From Dasypus novemcinctus (lineage: Eukaryota; Chordata; Mammalia; Cingulata; Dasypodidae), in the NCBI RefSeq assembly GCF_030445035.2, contig NC_080680.1, positions 92,013,157 through 92,077,156 of the forward strand: DNA of 64,000 nt, written 5' to 3'. Below are positions 21,661 to 35,009 of this stretch, one piece after another; position 1 is the first letter of the stretch; every line of letters begins with the position of its first letter. Both the position numbers and the translations under genes were made by a program. The notes beneath the pieces were generated by a model, which was not told where the DNA came from, searched no databases, and saw only the letters and a list, made by a program, of their open reading frames with translations.

Positions 21661-23970
21661 CAGATAATTAGGAGAGTTTTGCTCAGGTCAGGCTCACAGG
21701 GACCCAGTGGGTCCCTGAAAACAGCTCAAGGTAATTTTTCCAGGTCTGGAATCCATGGTTGCAACTGGCATATTTAGCACCTGACAGTTCCCTGACCTGT
21801 GAGTGAAGGCTGTTATGGTAAGAAAGGCCAAATAGAACCCCCCTACCAAAATAGTAAGCCAGAAGCAAGCATTCTGAAGGATTGCAGAGATTAATGCCAC
21901 CATCATGGACCTGAAGGCTGCAGGATTGGTGATTCCCACCATATTTCCATTCAGCTCACCTATTGAACCTACACAGAACACAGACAGACCTTGGAGAATG
22001 ATAATAGACTCCAATTGCGGCTACCGTTGCAGATGTGGTATCTTGCTGGAGCTAATCCGTATCTGGTACATTTTCTCTTATCAGAAATAGTTTGCATTCA
22101 GCTGTCAGGGCCAGTAATATACCATCACTGTTCTACATCAGAGTTTAATCATCTATACAGCCCTATTTCATAAGCCGGGACTGAGGGACCATGACTGCCT
22201 TTCCCTTTCACAGGCCATCACCATGGTCCATCACATTGGTATTAGTGTGCTGATTAGACCTGACAAGGAAGAACCTAGACCCCTCATTAAGACACGTAAG
22301 TGCCATAGGGTGGGCAAAAAAAAATCCCCAGAAGAAGTCCAAGTTCTTTTACTTTAGTGAAATCTCTAGGGGCTCAGTATCCTAGGGCATGTTGAAATTC
22401 CCCTTCTAAGCTGAAAGACAAGGTGCTGCATGTGGATAGCCTTGCCATGAAGAAAGAGGTATAAACTTAGGGGCCTCTTTGGATTGCAGGACTATCACAG
22501 TGCTACAGCTCTTCTCAGGAATGGCCCTGCAGACTAGTAAGAGGGGAATTCCTCTCTGTGGGCAGAACTTTGAGCAGTGCGTGTGGTTATTCACTTTATC
22601 TAGAAAGAGAGATGGCCAGAATATGATCAACACTAATTCCTGGGGAATGGTTAACAGTTTGGCTGGAGAGTCAGGGACTTGGAAAGCACACTGATTAGAA
22701 TATTGGGGAAAGAGGTATGTGGATAAAACTTGCTGAATGGGCACAGAATATGTGCTCCATATGAATGTTCAGCAGAGAAGCATCCTAATGATCAGGTGGA
22801 GGTGGCAACCTATTTTGTGGCTATTAGTTATCTTCTTTCCCAAGCCACCCCTGTTCTTGCTCAATGGGTTTGAGAACAGAAAGTGGCATGGTGGTAGAAA
22901 TGGAATTCATTTACATGGGCTCAGAGATATGGACTTCCATTCGTCAAGACCAATCCCGCTACCACCACTGCTAAGAGCCCAACCTGCCAAGAAAAGAAAC
23001 CAACACTGAGTCCCCAGTATGGCACCATTCCCCAGGGAGACCAACCAATCACCTGGTGGCAGATCTATTATAATACACATTACCATGATAGAATAAGCAA
23101 CACTTTGTTCTCACTGAACAGACACTTACTCTGAACATGGATTTTCTTTCCCTGCCCAACGTGCTTCTGTCAAAACTACCACCCATGGCCTTACAAAATG
23201 CCTTATCCACTGACATGGTATTCCACACATCATTGTTTCTGACCAGGGAATTCATTTTGCAGCAAATAAAGTGTGGTAATAGGCCCATGGCATTCACTGA
23301 TCTTATCATATTCCCTGTAGCCCTGAAGCTGCTGGTTGTATAGGAATGGCCTTTTGAAGACTTAGCCTAGGGGCCATATCCTGGGATGTGGTATGTGATC
23401 TAAATGAGCATCCACTATATAATGTTGTATCTTCCCATAGGCAGAATTCACAAGTCCAGGAATTGAGGACAGAAATGGGAGCGCTCTTCTAGCTAGTCTC
23501 CCCAGTGACCTATTAGCAAGATTTTTGTTTCCTATCCCTACAAGTTTAGTTCTCAAGAGAAGAATGCTCCCACCAAAAGGGACAATAATAGTTCCACTAA
23601 ACTGGAAGCTGAGACTGCCATCCAGTCACATTGGGCTGGTTATGCCACTGAACCAGAGCAAAGAAGGGGATTACTCTAATGGCCCTCTGACTGGTCCCAA
23701 CTATCTGGTGAAATAGGATTACTAAATACACAAGTGGAGGTGATGAGGGGTATGCCTAGAATGGGAATTACAACAAAGACTGTAAGGAACCAGGTAAGGA
23801 ACCACAACCATCTGGGTGCTTGATGAAGGCAAAGTGGATATGGAATGGGTATAGAAGAAGGGAGTTATAAATACCAGCTCTAGCCATGTGACTTGTTGCA
23901 GAAACAAGGATTGTAGTAGTTGCTAATATTTCTCCCTTGTTTACACTGAATATATTTTTATATATAGTAA
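21661..23970 (+). pseudogene. ERVL pol relic: RT, integrase, dUTPase regions
   Basis: In plus-strand order there is a reverse-transcriptase-like stretch near 21950-22080. An integrase-core-like stretch follows near 22990-23350, with DTYS and DQG-type residues of the catalytic core. A dUTPase-like stretch near 23540-23720 follows, as in ERVL. Multiple stops and frameshifts in every part mean no functional protein. I read it by resemblance to ERVL internal sequence. Confidence 0.6.
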
Positions 23971-25044
23971 TCAATTTTTTTCCCTTCCCCATCCCTTTAT
24001 TATATAACATAAAATACATTAATAGCAATTAACTTATACTTCAATGTTCAAGTTAAAGTGTATGAAAGGATAAACATCACCCTGAAATGGATAAAGGAAC
24101 TTTGAATATCTTTAGGTTTCATGTGGCTATAGGCAAAGAGGAGGCAGCAACAGCTGCCCAGATTTCTCCATGATTATCTGTGGCAGTTTGGTATTGTTTA
24201 TGAATTACAGAAATAGATATTGGATTGTGTTTGTAAACTGGTCTGTTCCTCTGGGCATATTAGATTGTGTTAAATTCAGAAGTTTCACTTTTACTTGATT
24301 AAATTATGTTAGGGATTTGATTCGACCACGTCAGTAGGACATTGAGTCCCTGTTTCCTTGGGGGATGGAGATTCACAGAGGAAGGACAGGGCAGAGGAGA
24401 GAGTTTGAGTTTTATTGCTGGAGCCACAGGAAATGAATACAAAGAGAAGACCAACACAGAGAAGTAGATACATGAGGAAAGAGAAGTCTCATTAGACACG
24501 ACAGAGGCCCCAGGAAGAGAGACAAGCTGTAGTTTACAGGTGGCCTTGTGGAGAGAGCAGAGCAGTTGAGCCCAGAGAGAAACCCGGGGATAGAGATGAG
24601 CCCTCTAACCTACAGCTGAGAATGGAAGGAGCTGGGACCACAGAGCCTTAGGAGGAAGAGGAAGGCTGAACCCTTGCAGAGACCGGCAGCCATCTTGCTC
24701 CAACACGTGGCAACAGGCTTTGGTGAGGAAAGTAACTTACTCTTTATGTCCTTGTGACTGTAAGCTTCTACCACAGATAAATACCCTTTATAAAAACAAA
24801 CAGATTTCTGGTACATTGCATCAGCACCCCTTTGGCTAATTAATGCAGCACAGTGCCATGCCCTCAGCTAGACAGACTTCACTCCTCAGATTGGCAGGTT
24901 TGTGATACCTCTTCTAATCATCCAGTTTCCCCTTCCAGACTCACTTTCCCAGGCCCTTCCACAACAGTGTCAGGTCTAATCTCTAAAATAAATCCCTTAA
25001 CCCATAACACTCTTGGTGACTCTGAATGAATGCTGGCTGGTACA
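23971..25044 (+). mobile_element. 3' end and 3' LTR remnant of the provirus
   Basis: The part 24848-25044 matches the 5' LTR end (GTGTCAGGTCTAATCTC, AATAAATCCCTTAACCC). It is cut by the family A LTR at 24179-24847. The start of the LTR is not clear. Confidence 0.5.
24179..24847 (+). mobile_element. LTR family A, full-length copy
   Basis: It runs from TGTGGCAGTTTGGTATTG to TTTGGCTAATTAATGCA. It carries GGCAGCCATCTTG (24685-24697) and CACGTG (24704-24709). No clean target duplication is visible. Confidence 0.85.
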
Positions 25045-25735
25045 AGGGGAAAAGCTGTGAAAGGATTTGGTGGTGAGAGTGTGTGGGCATGGCCAGTACC
25101 AACTGTCTGGATGGTAGAGCAGGAGAGGGAAGGGACTGTTTCTAGGAGAGGCTGTGGAACAGCTTTAAAGAGGAGGATCTTGGTAACCTCAGGGCCTCAA
25201 AGCCCTGTCAGTGTTTGTCAGTCAGTGTTTGCTACATGAGAGAATGAGTGAAGCTTGAGCCACCACGTTCCCCTTGGAACCTGCAGTAGGGCACAGAGTC
25301 ACTGCCATCTGCAGGTGGGGCCCATACTGCTTCAGTGTGACCTTGGGCCAGTCCCTTACCCTCTCTGTATCTGGTTCCCCATCTATACACAAAGGGGAAA
25401 CATCATTTATAGAAGCTTTTCTAGCTCCTACATTTCCTGAGTCTCTTCTGGGAAGTATCTTATTGGGAAGAAGACAGCCTCTCTACAAAACAACAAAAGT
25501 AAGCAAACACCAGCCTTTCCTGCCCAGCTATACCTGAGTCAAACTCTTGGAGAACATACCTCCAATCCTGGGCCAGTCCTGCACCTGGACCTGGGCCATG
25601 TCTGAAGCCTACAAGGGGTAGACAGTAGTAAACTGTGGGGCTGTGTATGCTTAGCTGGACAGACTGGACAAGGTCCCACTAAGAAAAGGCCAGAGCCAGC
25701 AAAGAGGCCATCAAGCTCCAAAGCAAAGGAAAGCA
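25045..25735. other. No gene seen
   Basis: Between the provirus end and an L1 start, with no recognisable family. Short frames only. Confidence 0.5.
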
Positions 25736-27507
25736 AAAGTGGACAGAACTGAAAGGAGAAATTGATAGTACTCAAATAAAAGTTGGAGACTTCAGTATAA
25801 CACTTTCAATAATTGATAGAACATTCCAAGCAGAAGATCAGTAAGGAAAGAGAAGAGTTGAACAACACTATTACCCAATTAGACCTAATGGACACATATA
25901 GAACATCCCACCCAATAATAGCTGAATACTCATTCTTCTCAATGGCACATAGAACATTTTCTAAGATAGGCCACAAGTTAGGCCTATCTACAAACCTTAA
26001 TAAACTTAAAAATATTGAAATCATACAGAAGATCTTCTCAGACCACAATGGAATAAAGCCATAAATCAATAACAGAAGGTAAATTGGAAATTTTACAAAT
26101 ATGTGAAAATTAAACAACACACTATTAAACAACCAAAGAAATCATGAGGGAAGTTAGAAAATATTTTGAGACAAATGAAAACCACAGTGGAGGCAGTGCT
26201 CAAAGGAAAATCTGGAGCTCTAGATACATATATTAATAAAAGAAGAAATATCACAAAACAATAACCTAACCTCACACCTAAAGAAACGAGAACAAGAAAA
26301 GCAAATTAAGCCCAATTTAATAGAAGGAAGGAAATACTAAAGATTAGAGCAGAGATAAAGAATAGAAAAGTAAAAGAGAGAATCAACAAAACTAAAAGTT
26401 GGTTTGTTAAGAGATCACTTACATCAACAAAACTTTAGCCAGACTGACAAAGAAAAAGAGAGAGGGGACACAAATAACTAAAATCGGAATGAAAGTTAGG
26501 ACATTACTACCAGCCTTACAGAAATATAAAGGATTATAATGGGGGTACTGTGAACAGCAAATTAGAAAACCTAGATGAAGTGGACAAATTCTTAGAAACA
26601 TACAAATTAGCTAATCTGGCTCAAGGAGAAATAGAAAAATGTCAACAGAACTCTAACAAGTAGAGACTGAATCAGTAATAAAAAATCTTCCAAAAAAAGG
26701 AAAAGTTCGGGACCAGTTGGTTTTACTGATGAATTCTACCAAACATTTAAAGAAGATTTAACACCAATCTTTCTCAAACTCTTCCAAAAAATAAAAGAGG
26801 AGGGATTACTTCCTAACTCATTCTATCAGGCCAGCATTATCCTGATAACAAAACCAGATTAAAGACAACACAAGAAAAGAAAATTACATACCAATATCCC
26901 TTATGAATATAGATGCAAAAATCCTCAACAAAATACTGGCAAAAAGAATCTAACAGTATATTAAGGTGATCATGCACCATAATCAAGTGAGATTTATTTC
27001 AGGAATGCAAGGATAGTTAGTTCAGCATAAGAAACTCAACCAATATAATATACCACATTAATAGAATGCAGGAAAAAAATGCAAGATCATGTAAATTGAC
27101 ACAGAAAATGCATTTGACAAAATCCAGCATCCTTTCATGATAAGAAACACTAAAAAAAACTAGGAATAGAAGGGAATTTTCTAAACATGATAAAGGAAAT
27201 TTTTGAAAAACTTATAGCAAATATCATACTCAATGGTGAAAGACTGAAAGCTTCCCCCCTAAGATCAGGAGCAAGACAAGGATGCCCACTGTCACCTTTG
27301 TTATTCAGCAATGTGCTGAAATTTCTAACCAGAGCAATCAGGCAAGAGAAAGAAATAAAAAGCATCCTAATTGGAAAAGAAGGCAAATGATCCCTATTCA
27401 CAGATGGTCTGATACTATGTATAGAAAATCCTGCAAAATCTACAACAAAACTATCAGAGCAAATAAGCAAATTCATCAAACCTGCAGGATACAAGATAAA
27501 CATATAG

Positions 27508-27927
27508 GGAAGCAGATTTGACTCAACTGATAGAGTGTCCGCCTACCATATGGGAGGTCCAGGGTTCAAACCCAGGGTCTCCTGACCCGTGTGGTGAGCT
27601 GTCCCATGCGCCATGCTGAGGCATGCAAAGAATGCTGTGCCATGTGGGGTGTCCCCCATGTAGGGGAGCCCTACACACAAGGAGTGCACCCTGCAAGGAG
27701 AGCTGCCCCACGTGAAAAAAAGCACAGCTTGCCCAGGAGTGGTGCTGCACACATGGAGAGCTGACGCAGCAAGATGACCCAACAAAAAGAGACACAGATT
27801 CCTGGTGCCGCTGACAAGAATGCAAGTGGACACAAAAGAACACACAGTGCATGGACACAGAGAGCAGTCAGCTGGGGGAGGAGGAAGGGGAGAGAAATAA
27901 ATAATAATAAATCTTAAAAAAAAAAAA
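27508..27927 (+). mobile_element. DAS-type SINE inside L1
   Basis: Head GGGAAGCAGATTTGACTCAA and B box GGGTTCAAACCC. Near-identical target duplications AGATAAACATATAG and AGATAGACATATAG lie at 27494-27507 and 27928-27941. Confidence 0.93.
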
Positions 27928-28821
27928 AGATAGACATATAGAAGTCAGCTTGGTTCCTACACACCAGTAACATACAATCTGAAAAGGAAATCAAGAAAAC
28001 AATTCCATTTACAATAATGTCTAAAAGAATAACTTATCTAGGGATAAATGTAACCAAGGAAGTAAAAGACTTGTACACTGAAAACTATAAAACATTACTG
28101 AAAGAAATTAAAGAACACCTAAGTAAATGGAAAGACATCCCATGTTCATAGATTGGAAAACTTAATATTGTTATGATGTCAATTCTGCCTAAAGCAATCT
28201 ACAAATTCAATGCAATCCCTATCAAAATTTCAGCAGCCTTTTTTGCAGAAATGGGAAAGCTGGTCTTCTAATTCATATGGAATTGTAAGTCAAAAAAATC
28301 TTGAAAAATAGCAAAGTTGGGTGACTGATACTTCTTGGTTTCAAAACTTACTACAAAAACTACAATAATTAAAACACTGTGGTACTGGCTATAGGAGAGA
28401 CAATAGACCAAAGGAATAGAACTGAGAGTCCTGAAATAAATTCACACATCTGTGGCCTGTTGATTTTCACAAGGGTGCCAAGTCTTTTCAAAGGGGGAAA
28501 ATAGTCATTTCAGTAAATGGTGCTGGGACAACTGGAATGAATGTGGACTCCTACCTCTCACCATATATAAAAATTAATTCATAATTGATCAATGACCTAA
28601 ATACAAGAGTTAATACTTTAAAACTCGTATAAGAAAACCCAGGGGAATGTCTTTAGGATCTAGTAGTAGGCAATGGATTTTTAGATTTTACACCCAAACC
28701 ACAAGCAACAAAAGAAAATAGATAAATGAGACTTCATCAAAATTAAAACTTTTGCACATCAAAGGACATTAGCAAGAAAGTGAAAAAACAATCTATAGAA
28801 TGTGAGGAAATATTTGGAAAC

Positions 28822-29276
28822 TGTATTAGTCAGAGTTCTCTAGGGAAACAGAATCAGTAGGAGATATCTGTCAATAATAGTATGCGGTTTTATAAGAGTC
28901 TCTCACATGACCTTGGGGGTGCATAAGTCCAGATTCCACAGGCAGGCTGTAAACCAGGGGCTCCAATGAAAGTCCAATTGAAGGTCCTTGATGAGTTTCT
29001 GGGAGATGTTGGATGTCCAAATATGAGCTGGGAAATTCTCTCTGAATACTGAAATCACTTCCCCTTTTAAGGCATTCAACTGATTGAATAAAGTGTCACT
29101 TATTGCTGATGGCAATATTCTTGATTGATGTAGATGTAATCAGCTATCTATGCAGTAAAGTCATTGGTGACTAAAGTCCATAAATGTCCTTGTATTACAA
29201 TGAGTCCAGTGCTTGCTTGACCAAACAACTGGGCACAATTACCTGGCTGAGTTGACACATTAGCTTAACCATCACA
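28822..29276 (-). mobile_element. ERVL (MLT2-like) solo LTR with TSD inside L1
   Basis: The + strand begins TGTATTAGTCAGAGTTCTCT and ends TTAGCTTAACCATCACA, so the LTR lies in minus orientation. Its motif order resembles MLT2. Exact duplications GAAAC lie at 28817-28821 and 29277-29281, and the L1 reads on across them. Confidence 0.88.
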
Positions 29277-30200
29277 GAAACCATGTATCAGGTGAAGGTT
29301 TACTATTCAGAATATTTTTTTAAAAACTCTTACAACGCAACAACAAAAAGACAACCCAATCAAAAAATGGGCCAAGGGTCTGAATAAACAGTTTTCCAAG
29401 GAAGATAGTCAAATGGCCGAAAAGTATATAAAAATGTGCTGAACATCGTTAGTCATTAGATAAATGCAAATTAAATTTACAGTGAGATACCACTTCAAAC
29501 CCACTAGAATGGCTATTATTTTTTTAAAAAACAGAAAGCAACAAGTGTTTGCAATATTGCAGAGAAATAAGAACCCAATCATACATTGTTGGTGAGACTG
29601 TAACATGGTGCAGCCATTGTGGAAAATAGTTTGCTGATTCCTCAAACAATTACACAGAATTACCACATGACCCAGCAATTCCACTCCTAGGTATATACCC
29701 AAAAGATTGAAAGCAGGGACTCACACAGCTGTTTGGACACCAATGTTCATTATGGCATTACTCACCAAAGCAAAAATGTAGAAGCCACCCAGTGTCCATC
29801 AACAGAAGAATGAATGAACAAAATATGGTATATCTACACAATGGAATATTATTCAGTCATAAAAAGAAGTGAAATGCTGGTACATGCTGGTTGAAATAAG
29901 TCAGACACAAAAGGACAAATATTGTATGATTTCCTTCATATGAAATACTTAGAATAAGCAAATTCATAGAGTCAGTACACAGAACAGTGGTGACCAGGCA
30001 GAAGGGGAATGAGGAGTTATTGTTAAATGAGTATGAGTTTTGGCTTAGGGTGATGGAAATATTCTGGAAGTAGAATAGATACTGATAGAAATTGCACAGT
30101 ATTATAAATGTACTGAATGTCAAAAGATGGTGCACTTAAAATGATTAAAATGTTTTTATGAGTTATGCATGTATATTTTACCACAATTAAAAATAAATAT

Positions 30201-30489
30201 GGGGAAGCAGATGTGACTCAAGCAATCAGGCTCCCATTTACCATATGGGAGGTCCAAGTTTTGATTCTTGGGGCATCCTGGTGAAGGAAAGCTGGCCTGT
30301 GCAGCGAGCTGGCCCAAGCAGAGTGCTGGCCCACACAGGAGTGCTGGCCCACGTGGCAAGGTGGCCTGTGTGGAGAGCTGGTGCAGCAAAATGATGCAAC
30401 AAAAAGAGACACAGAGGAGAGACAATAAGAGACGCAGCAGACCAGGGAGCTGAAGTAGTTCAAGAGATTGAGCACCTCTCTCCCAGTAC
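30201..30489 (+). mobile_element. DAS-type SINE, short GC-body variant
   Basis: GGGGAAGCAGATGTGACTCA head, then a body rich in GCTGGCCC repeats. The end is ragged and no clear target duplication was seen. Confidence 0.75.
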
Positions 30490-30608
30490 AGCCCCTTTGG
30501 AAATGAGTTTGGCAGCCTCTTATAAAGTTAAACATACTTATCATACAACTCAATAATCTTACTTATAGGTATTTACCCAAGTAAAATGAAAACTTATCAA
30601 ATGAAAAC
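30490..30608 (+). mobile_element. Short L1 fragment
   Basis: AACATACTTATCATACAACTC, then GGTATTTACCCAAG match the L1 3' coding end. The right limit is approximate. Confidence 0.6.
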
Positions 30609-30819
30609 GCTTCCTGGGTTCCTCTCTTCCCAGGTCTTGCTTCTCTCCAGGCTCAGGGTTCCTCTCTTCCCAAGGCTTGCTTCTATTTCCAGGCTCAGGG
30701 TTCCTCCCTTCCTGGGGCTTGCTTCTTTTTCCTCTGTGTGCTTACTTCCTGGGGCTCCGGCTTAAGATTTCAGCATCAAACTCCAACATCAAAACTGCAA
30801 AATCAAAAACCCCTCCTAG
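30609..30819 (-). mobile_element. LTR family A fragment
   Basis: Matches the middle of family A in minus orientation (CTTCCTGGGGCTTGCTTCTT, CTCCAACATCAAAAC). It includes an internal triplicated TTCCTCTCTTCCCA-like unit and is cut on the right by the L1 poly(T). Confidence 0.75.
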
Positions 30820-31299
30820 TTTTTTTTTAAATCATACAATATGTTACATAATATGTTTGGTTAATAGTAACACAATCATACAGTACTTGTATTTTTGTGT
30901 CTGACTTGCTTTGCTCAACATAATGTCCTCCAGGTTCATCCATATTGCCATATGTTTTACAACTTCATTTCTTCTTACAGCTGCATAATATTCCATCTTA
31001 CGAATATGCCATTCATCTGTTGATGGACACCTGGGTTGTTTCCAACTTTTGGCAATTGTGAATAACGCCGCTATGAACATTGGAGTGCAGAAGTCTGTTC
31101 ATGTCACTGCTCTCAGTTCTTCTGGGTATATAACCAGTAGTGGTATTGCAGGGTCATGTGGCAAGTCTGTATTCAACTTTTTTAGGAACTGCCAAACAGT
31201 CCTCCACAGTGGCTGTACCATTCTGCATTCCCACCAACAGTGAATAAGAGTTCCTGTATCTCCACATATTCTCCAATACTTGGAGTTCCCAGTCTTTTT

Positions 31300-31725
31300 T
31301 TTTTTTTTAAACTTAAATTGCTCACGAATTGGATTTTTTTTCTCTCCTCTTCCCCCCCCCCCCAGTTGTCTGTTCTCTGTGTCTATTTGCTGCGTGTTCT
31401 TTGTCCACTTCTGTTGTTGTCAGTGGCACGGGAATCTGTGTTTCTTTTTGTTGCGTCATCTTGCTGCATCAACTCTCCGTGTGGGCGGTGCCATTCCTGG
31501 GCAGGCTGCACTTTCTTTCACGCTGGGCAGCTCTCCTTATGGGGCACACTCCTTGGGCATGGGGCTCCCCTACACAGGGGGACACCCCTGTGCAGCACGG
31601 CACTCCTTGTGCTCATCAGCACTGTATGTGGGCTAACTGTACACGGGTCAAGGAGGCCCGGGGTTTGAACCACGGACCTCCCATGTGGTAGACGGATGCC
31701 CTAACCACTGGGCCAAGTCCGCTTC
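31300..31725 (-). mobile_element. DAS-type SINE, young copy
   Basis: Minus-orientation full-length copy in the L1 3' region. Target duplications CCCAGTCTTTTT lie at 31288-31299 and 31726-31737. Confidence 0.93.
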
Positions 31726-33074
31726 CCCAGTCTTTTTAATAGTGGTCATTCTGATATGTGTGAAATGATATCTCATTGTCATTTTGATTTGCATTTCCCT
31801 AATCATTAGTGATGTTAAGAATTTCTTCATCTGTTTTTTTGCCATTTGTATTTCTTCTTAGGACAAATGTCTATTCAAGTCCTTTGTCCATTTTTTAATT
31901 GGGTCATTTGTCTTTTTATTGTTGAGTTGTAACATCTCTTTATATATCCTGGATATTAAACCCTTACCAGATATGTGATTTCCAAATAGTTTCTCCCATT
32001 GATTTGGCTGCCTTTTTGCCCTTTTGACAAAGTTTGGTGAGATGCAAAAGTGAACATGGAATGTCTTTCCATTGTTTTAGGTTTTTTATTTCTTTTAGCA
32101 TTTTTTTGTAGTTTTCTGCATGTAGGTCCTGTACTTCTTTGGTTAAATTAATTCCTAGGTATTTGAGTCTTTTTGTTGCTATTTAAAATGGAATTTTCCC
32201 CCTGATTTCCTCCTCAGATTGTTCGGTACTAGTGTACAAAAACATTACTGATTTTTGCATGTTGATCTTGTATACTGCCACTTCGTTGAACTCATTTATT
32301 AGCTCAAGTAGTTTTGTCATGGATACTTCAGGATTTTCTCAGTACAGGATCATGTCATCTACAAACAGGGAGAATTTTACTTCCTCTTTTCCTATTTGGA
32401 TGCCTTTAATTTTTTTTCTTGTCTAATTGCCCTAGCTAGAACTTCTAGTACAATGTTGAATAACAGTGGTGACAGTGGGCATCCTTGTCTTGTTCCCGAT
32501 CTTAGAGGGAAAGCTTTCGATCTTTCCCCATTGAGTATGATGTTGATTGTGGGTTTTTCGTATATGCCTTTTATAATATTGAGGAATTTTCCTTCTCTTC
32601 CTATCTTTTGAAGTGATTTCATAAAAAAAAAAAAAGGATCCTGGATTTTGTCAAATGCCTTTTTCGCGTCTACTGAGATGATTATGGGGCTTTTTCCTTC
32701 AATTTGTTAATGGGGTATATTACATTGATTGATTTTCTTATGTTGAACCAGCCTTGCATACCAGGAATAAATCCCATTTGGTTGTGATGTGTAAGTCTTT
32801 TGATATGCTGTTGGATTCAATTTGCAAGTATTTTGAGTATTTGTGCATCTATGTTCATTAGAGAGATTGGTGTGTAAATTTCTTTTCTTGTAGTATCTTT
32901 ATCTGGCTTTGCTATTAGGGTGATGTTGGCTCCATAAAATGTGTTGGGTAATTTTCCCTCTTCAATTTTTTGTAAGCGTTTAAACAGGATTGGTGTTAAC
33001 TTTTTAAAGAGCTTGGTAGAATTCACCTGTGAAGCCATTTGGTTCTGGACTTTGCATCACTGGGAATTTTTTTT

Positions 33075-33775
33075 AAATTATTGAAATATATTACACATAC
33101 ATAAATATACATAAACAATAAGTGTATAGCAATAGTTGTGAAGTTACAAAACAAACATACATAACATCATACAGGGACATCATACATCACCCTACCAACA
33201 ATACCTTGCACAGTTGTGAAACATTTTTAACTAATGATTAAAGAGCATCCTCAGAATATTACTACCAACCAAAGTATCTTACATTATGTGTATTTTTCCC
33301 CATCCCATCTATTATTATTATTATTAATATAATTATATATGAACATAGATAAACAATAAGTGTATAGAGAAAGTTGTGAACTTACAAAGCAAACCTGCAT
33401 AATATCATACAAGAGTCCAATACAGCAACTCAACTACCAACATCTTGCATTGCTGTGAGACATTTGTTAAAAATGATGAAAGAATATCAAAATTTTACTA
33501 CTAACTACAGTCCTTATCTTACATTTGGTGTATTTTCCCCAACCCACCCTATTACTATTTTTTAAATATATTTTTATGACAGAAGTTGTAAACTTACAAA
33601 ACAATCATGCACATATGCAGGATTCCCATACATCACCCCTCTATCAACACACACACTGTGGGGGAACATTTGTTACAGATTATGAGATAATATTATCAGA
33701 CTAGTACTAGGTCCATAGAGTACATTTGGCACACTTTTCCCATCCTTTGTTTACATACATTAAGCATCAGTAGTC
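33075..33775 (-). repeat. Three diverged ~220-bp tandem units in the L1 3' UTR
   Basis: The segments near 33105-33310, 33345-33555 and 33565-33770 repeat the motif order GTTGTGAA.TTACAAA, ACATAA.ATCATACA, then a CATTTGTTA/CATTTTTAA stretch, then CTTACAT..TG and TTTTCCCCATCC. Identity is low to moderate. Confidence 0.65.
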
Positions 33776-34425
33776 CATTGCAGTCCTCCTCTTATCTCCT
33801 TTAAGAATCCACCACCTACCACCAGGTTTGGAAGATATTTTCCTACATTTTCTTCTAGGACATTTATGGTTCTTGCTTTTATATTTAGGTTTTTTATCCA
33901 TTTTGAGTTAATTTTTATATAAAGTGTGAGATAGGGTCCTCTTTCCTTCTTTTGCCTATGGATACCCCCTTCTCTTAGCACCATTTGTTAACTGGACTGT
34001 CCTGTCTGAGCTGGGTGGGTTGACATGCTAGTCAAAAATCACTTGACCATAGAGGTGAGGGTCTGTTTCTTAACCATCAATGGAACTGTGGTTCCACTGG
34101 CCCATGTGTCTGTCTTTATGCCAGTACCATGCTACTTTTACCACTGTAGTGAGGTAATATGATTTAAAGTCCAGAAGTGAGAGTCCTCCGACTTCATTTT
34201 TCATTTTTAAGATGTTTCTGGCTATTTGGGACCATTTACCCTTCCAAATAAATTTGATAATCATATTTTCCATTTATTTTTAAAATGCTGGTAAAATCTT
34301 TATTGGGATTGCATTAAATCTGTATATTAATTTGGGTAGAATTGACATCTTAATGATATTTAGTCTTCCAATCCATGAGCATGGAATGTTCTTCCAATTA
34401 TTTAGGCCTTTTAAAATTTCCTTTA

Positions 34426-34839
34426 GGGAAACGGACTTGGCCCAATGGTTAGTCATCCATCTACCACATGGGAGGTCTGCAGTTCAAACCCCGGGCCTCC
34501 CTGACCCGTGTGGAGCTGGCCCACGCACAGTGCTGATGCGCACAAGGAATGCCGTGCCACACAGGGGTGTCCCCCACAAAGGGGAGCCCCATGCACAAGG
34601 AGTGAGCCCCGTAAGGAGAGCCGCCCAGCACGAAAGAAAGTTCAGCCTGCCCAGGAATGGCGCTGCACACATGGAGAGCTGACACAATAAGATGATGCAA
34701 CAAAAAGAAACACAGATTCCCATGCTGCTACATCAACAGAAGCAGACAAAGAAGAACATGCAGCAGATAGACACAGAGAACAGACAACTGGGGTGGGGGA
34801 AGGGGAGAGAAATAAATTTTAAAAAATAAAAAATAAAAA
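34426..34839 (+). mobile_element. DAS-type SINE in the nested L1
   Basis: Plus-orientation full copy. Target duplications AAATTTCCTTTA and AAATTTCTTTTA lie at 34414-34425 and 34840-34851. Confidence 0.92.
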
Positions 34840-35009
34840 AAATTTCTTTTAACAATGAGTTGCAGCTTTCTTAACACAAGTGCTTTACACCATTGGTTAA
34901 GTTTATTCCTAAATATTTGATATTTTCAGTTGTTATTGTAAATGGAATTTTTTTTCTGGACTTCCTCCTCAGATTGCACATTAGTAGTGTCTTTTAAAGT
35001 CTACATCAT

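Larger units (their letters stand above)
15640..25044 (+). mobile_element. Degraded ERVL-class provirus with nested insertions
   Basis: Two related LTR ends about 9 kb apart (ending 15975 and 25044) flank internal sequence with a primer-binding-site-like string, a gag-like frame, and reverse transcriptase, integrase and dUTPase relics in ERVL order, all on the plus strand. Later elements have inserted at 16745-17289, 17490-17984, 18487-19132, 19451-19895, 20086-20507, 20545-21660 and 24179-24847. All reading frames are broken, so it cannot encode working retroviral proteins. Confidence 0.7.
25736..30200 (+). mobile_element. L1 ORF2 and 3' UTR, 5'-truncated, broken
   Basis: Starts in the L1 endonuclease region (DLMDTYRTSHP, SDHNGIKP) and continues collinearly through reverse transcriptase ([14 protein letters not shown] at 27268-27309) to the 3' end ATTTTACCACAATTAAAAA. 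The frame is broken many times, so it is a dead copy. A SINE at 27508-27927 and an LTR at 28822-29276 interrupt it. Confidence 0.93.

Noticed and set aside
33105..33770. CRISPR-like repeats
   Set aside because: Units are about 220 bp, diverged and inside an L1 3' UTR.
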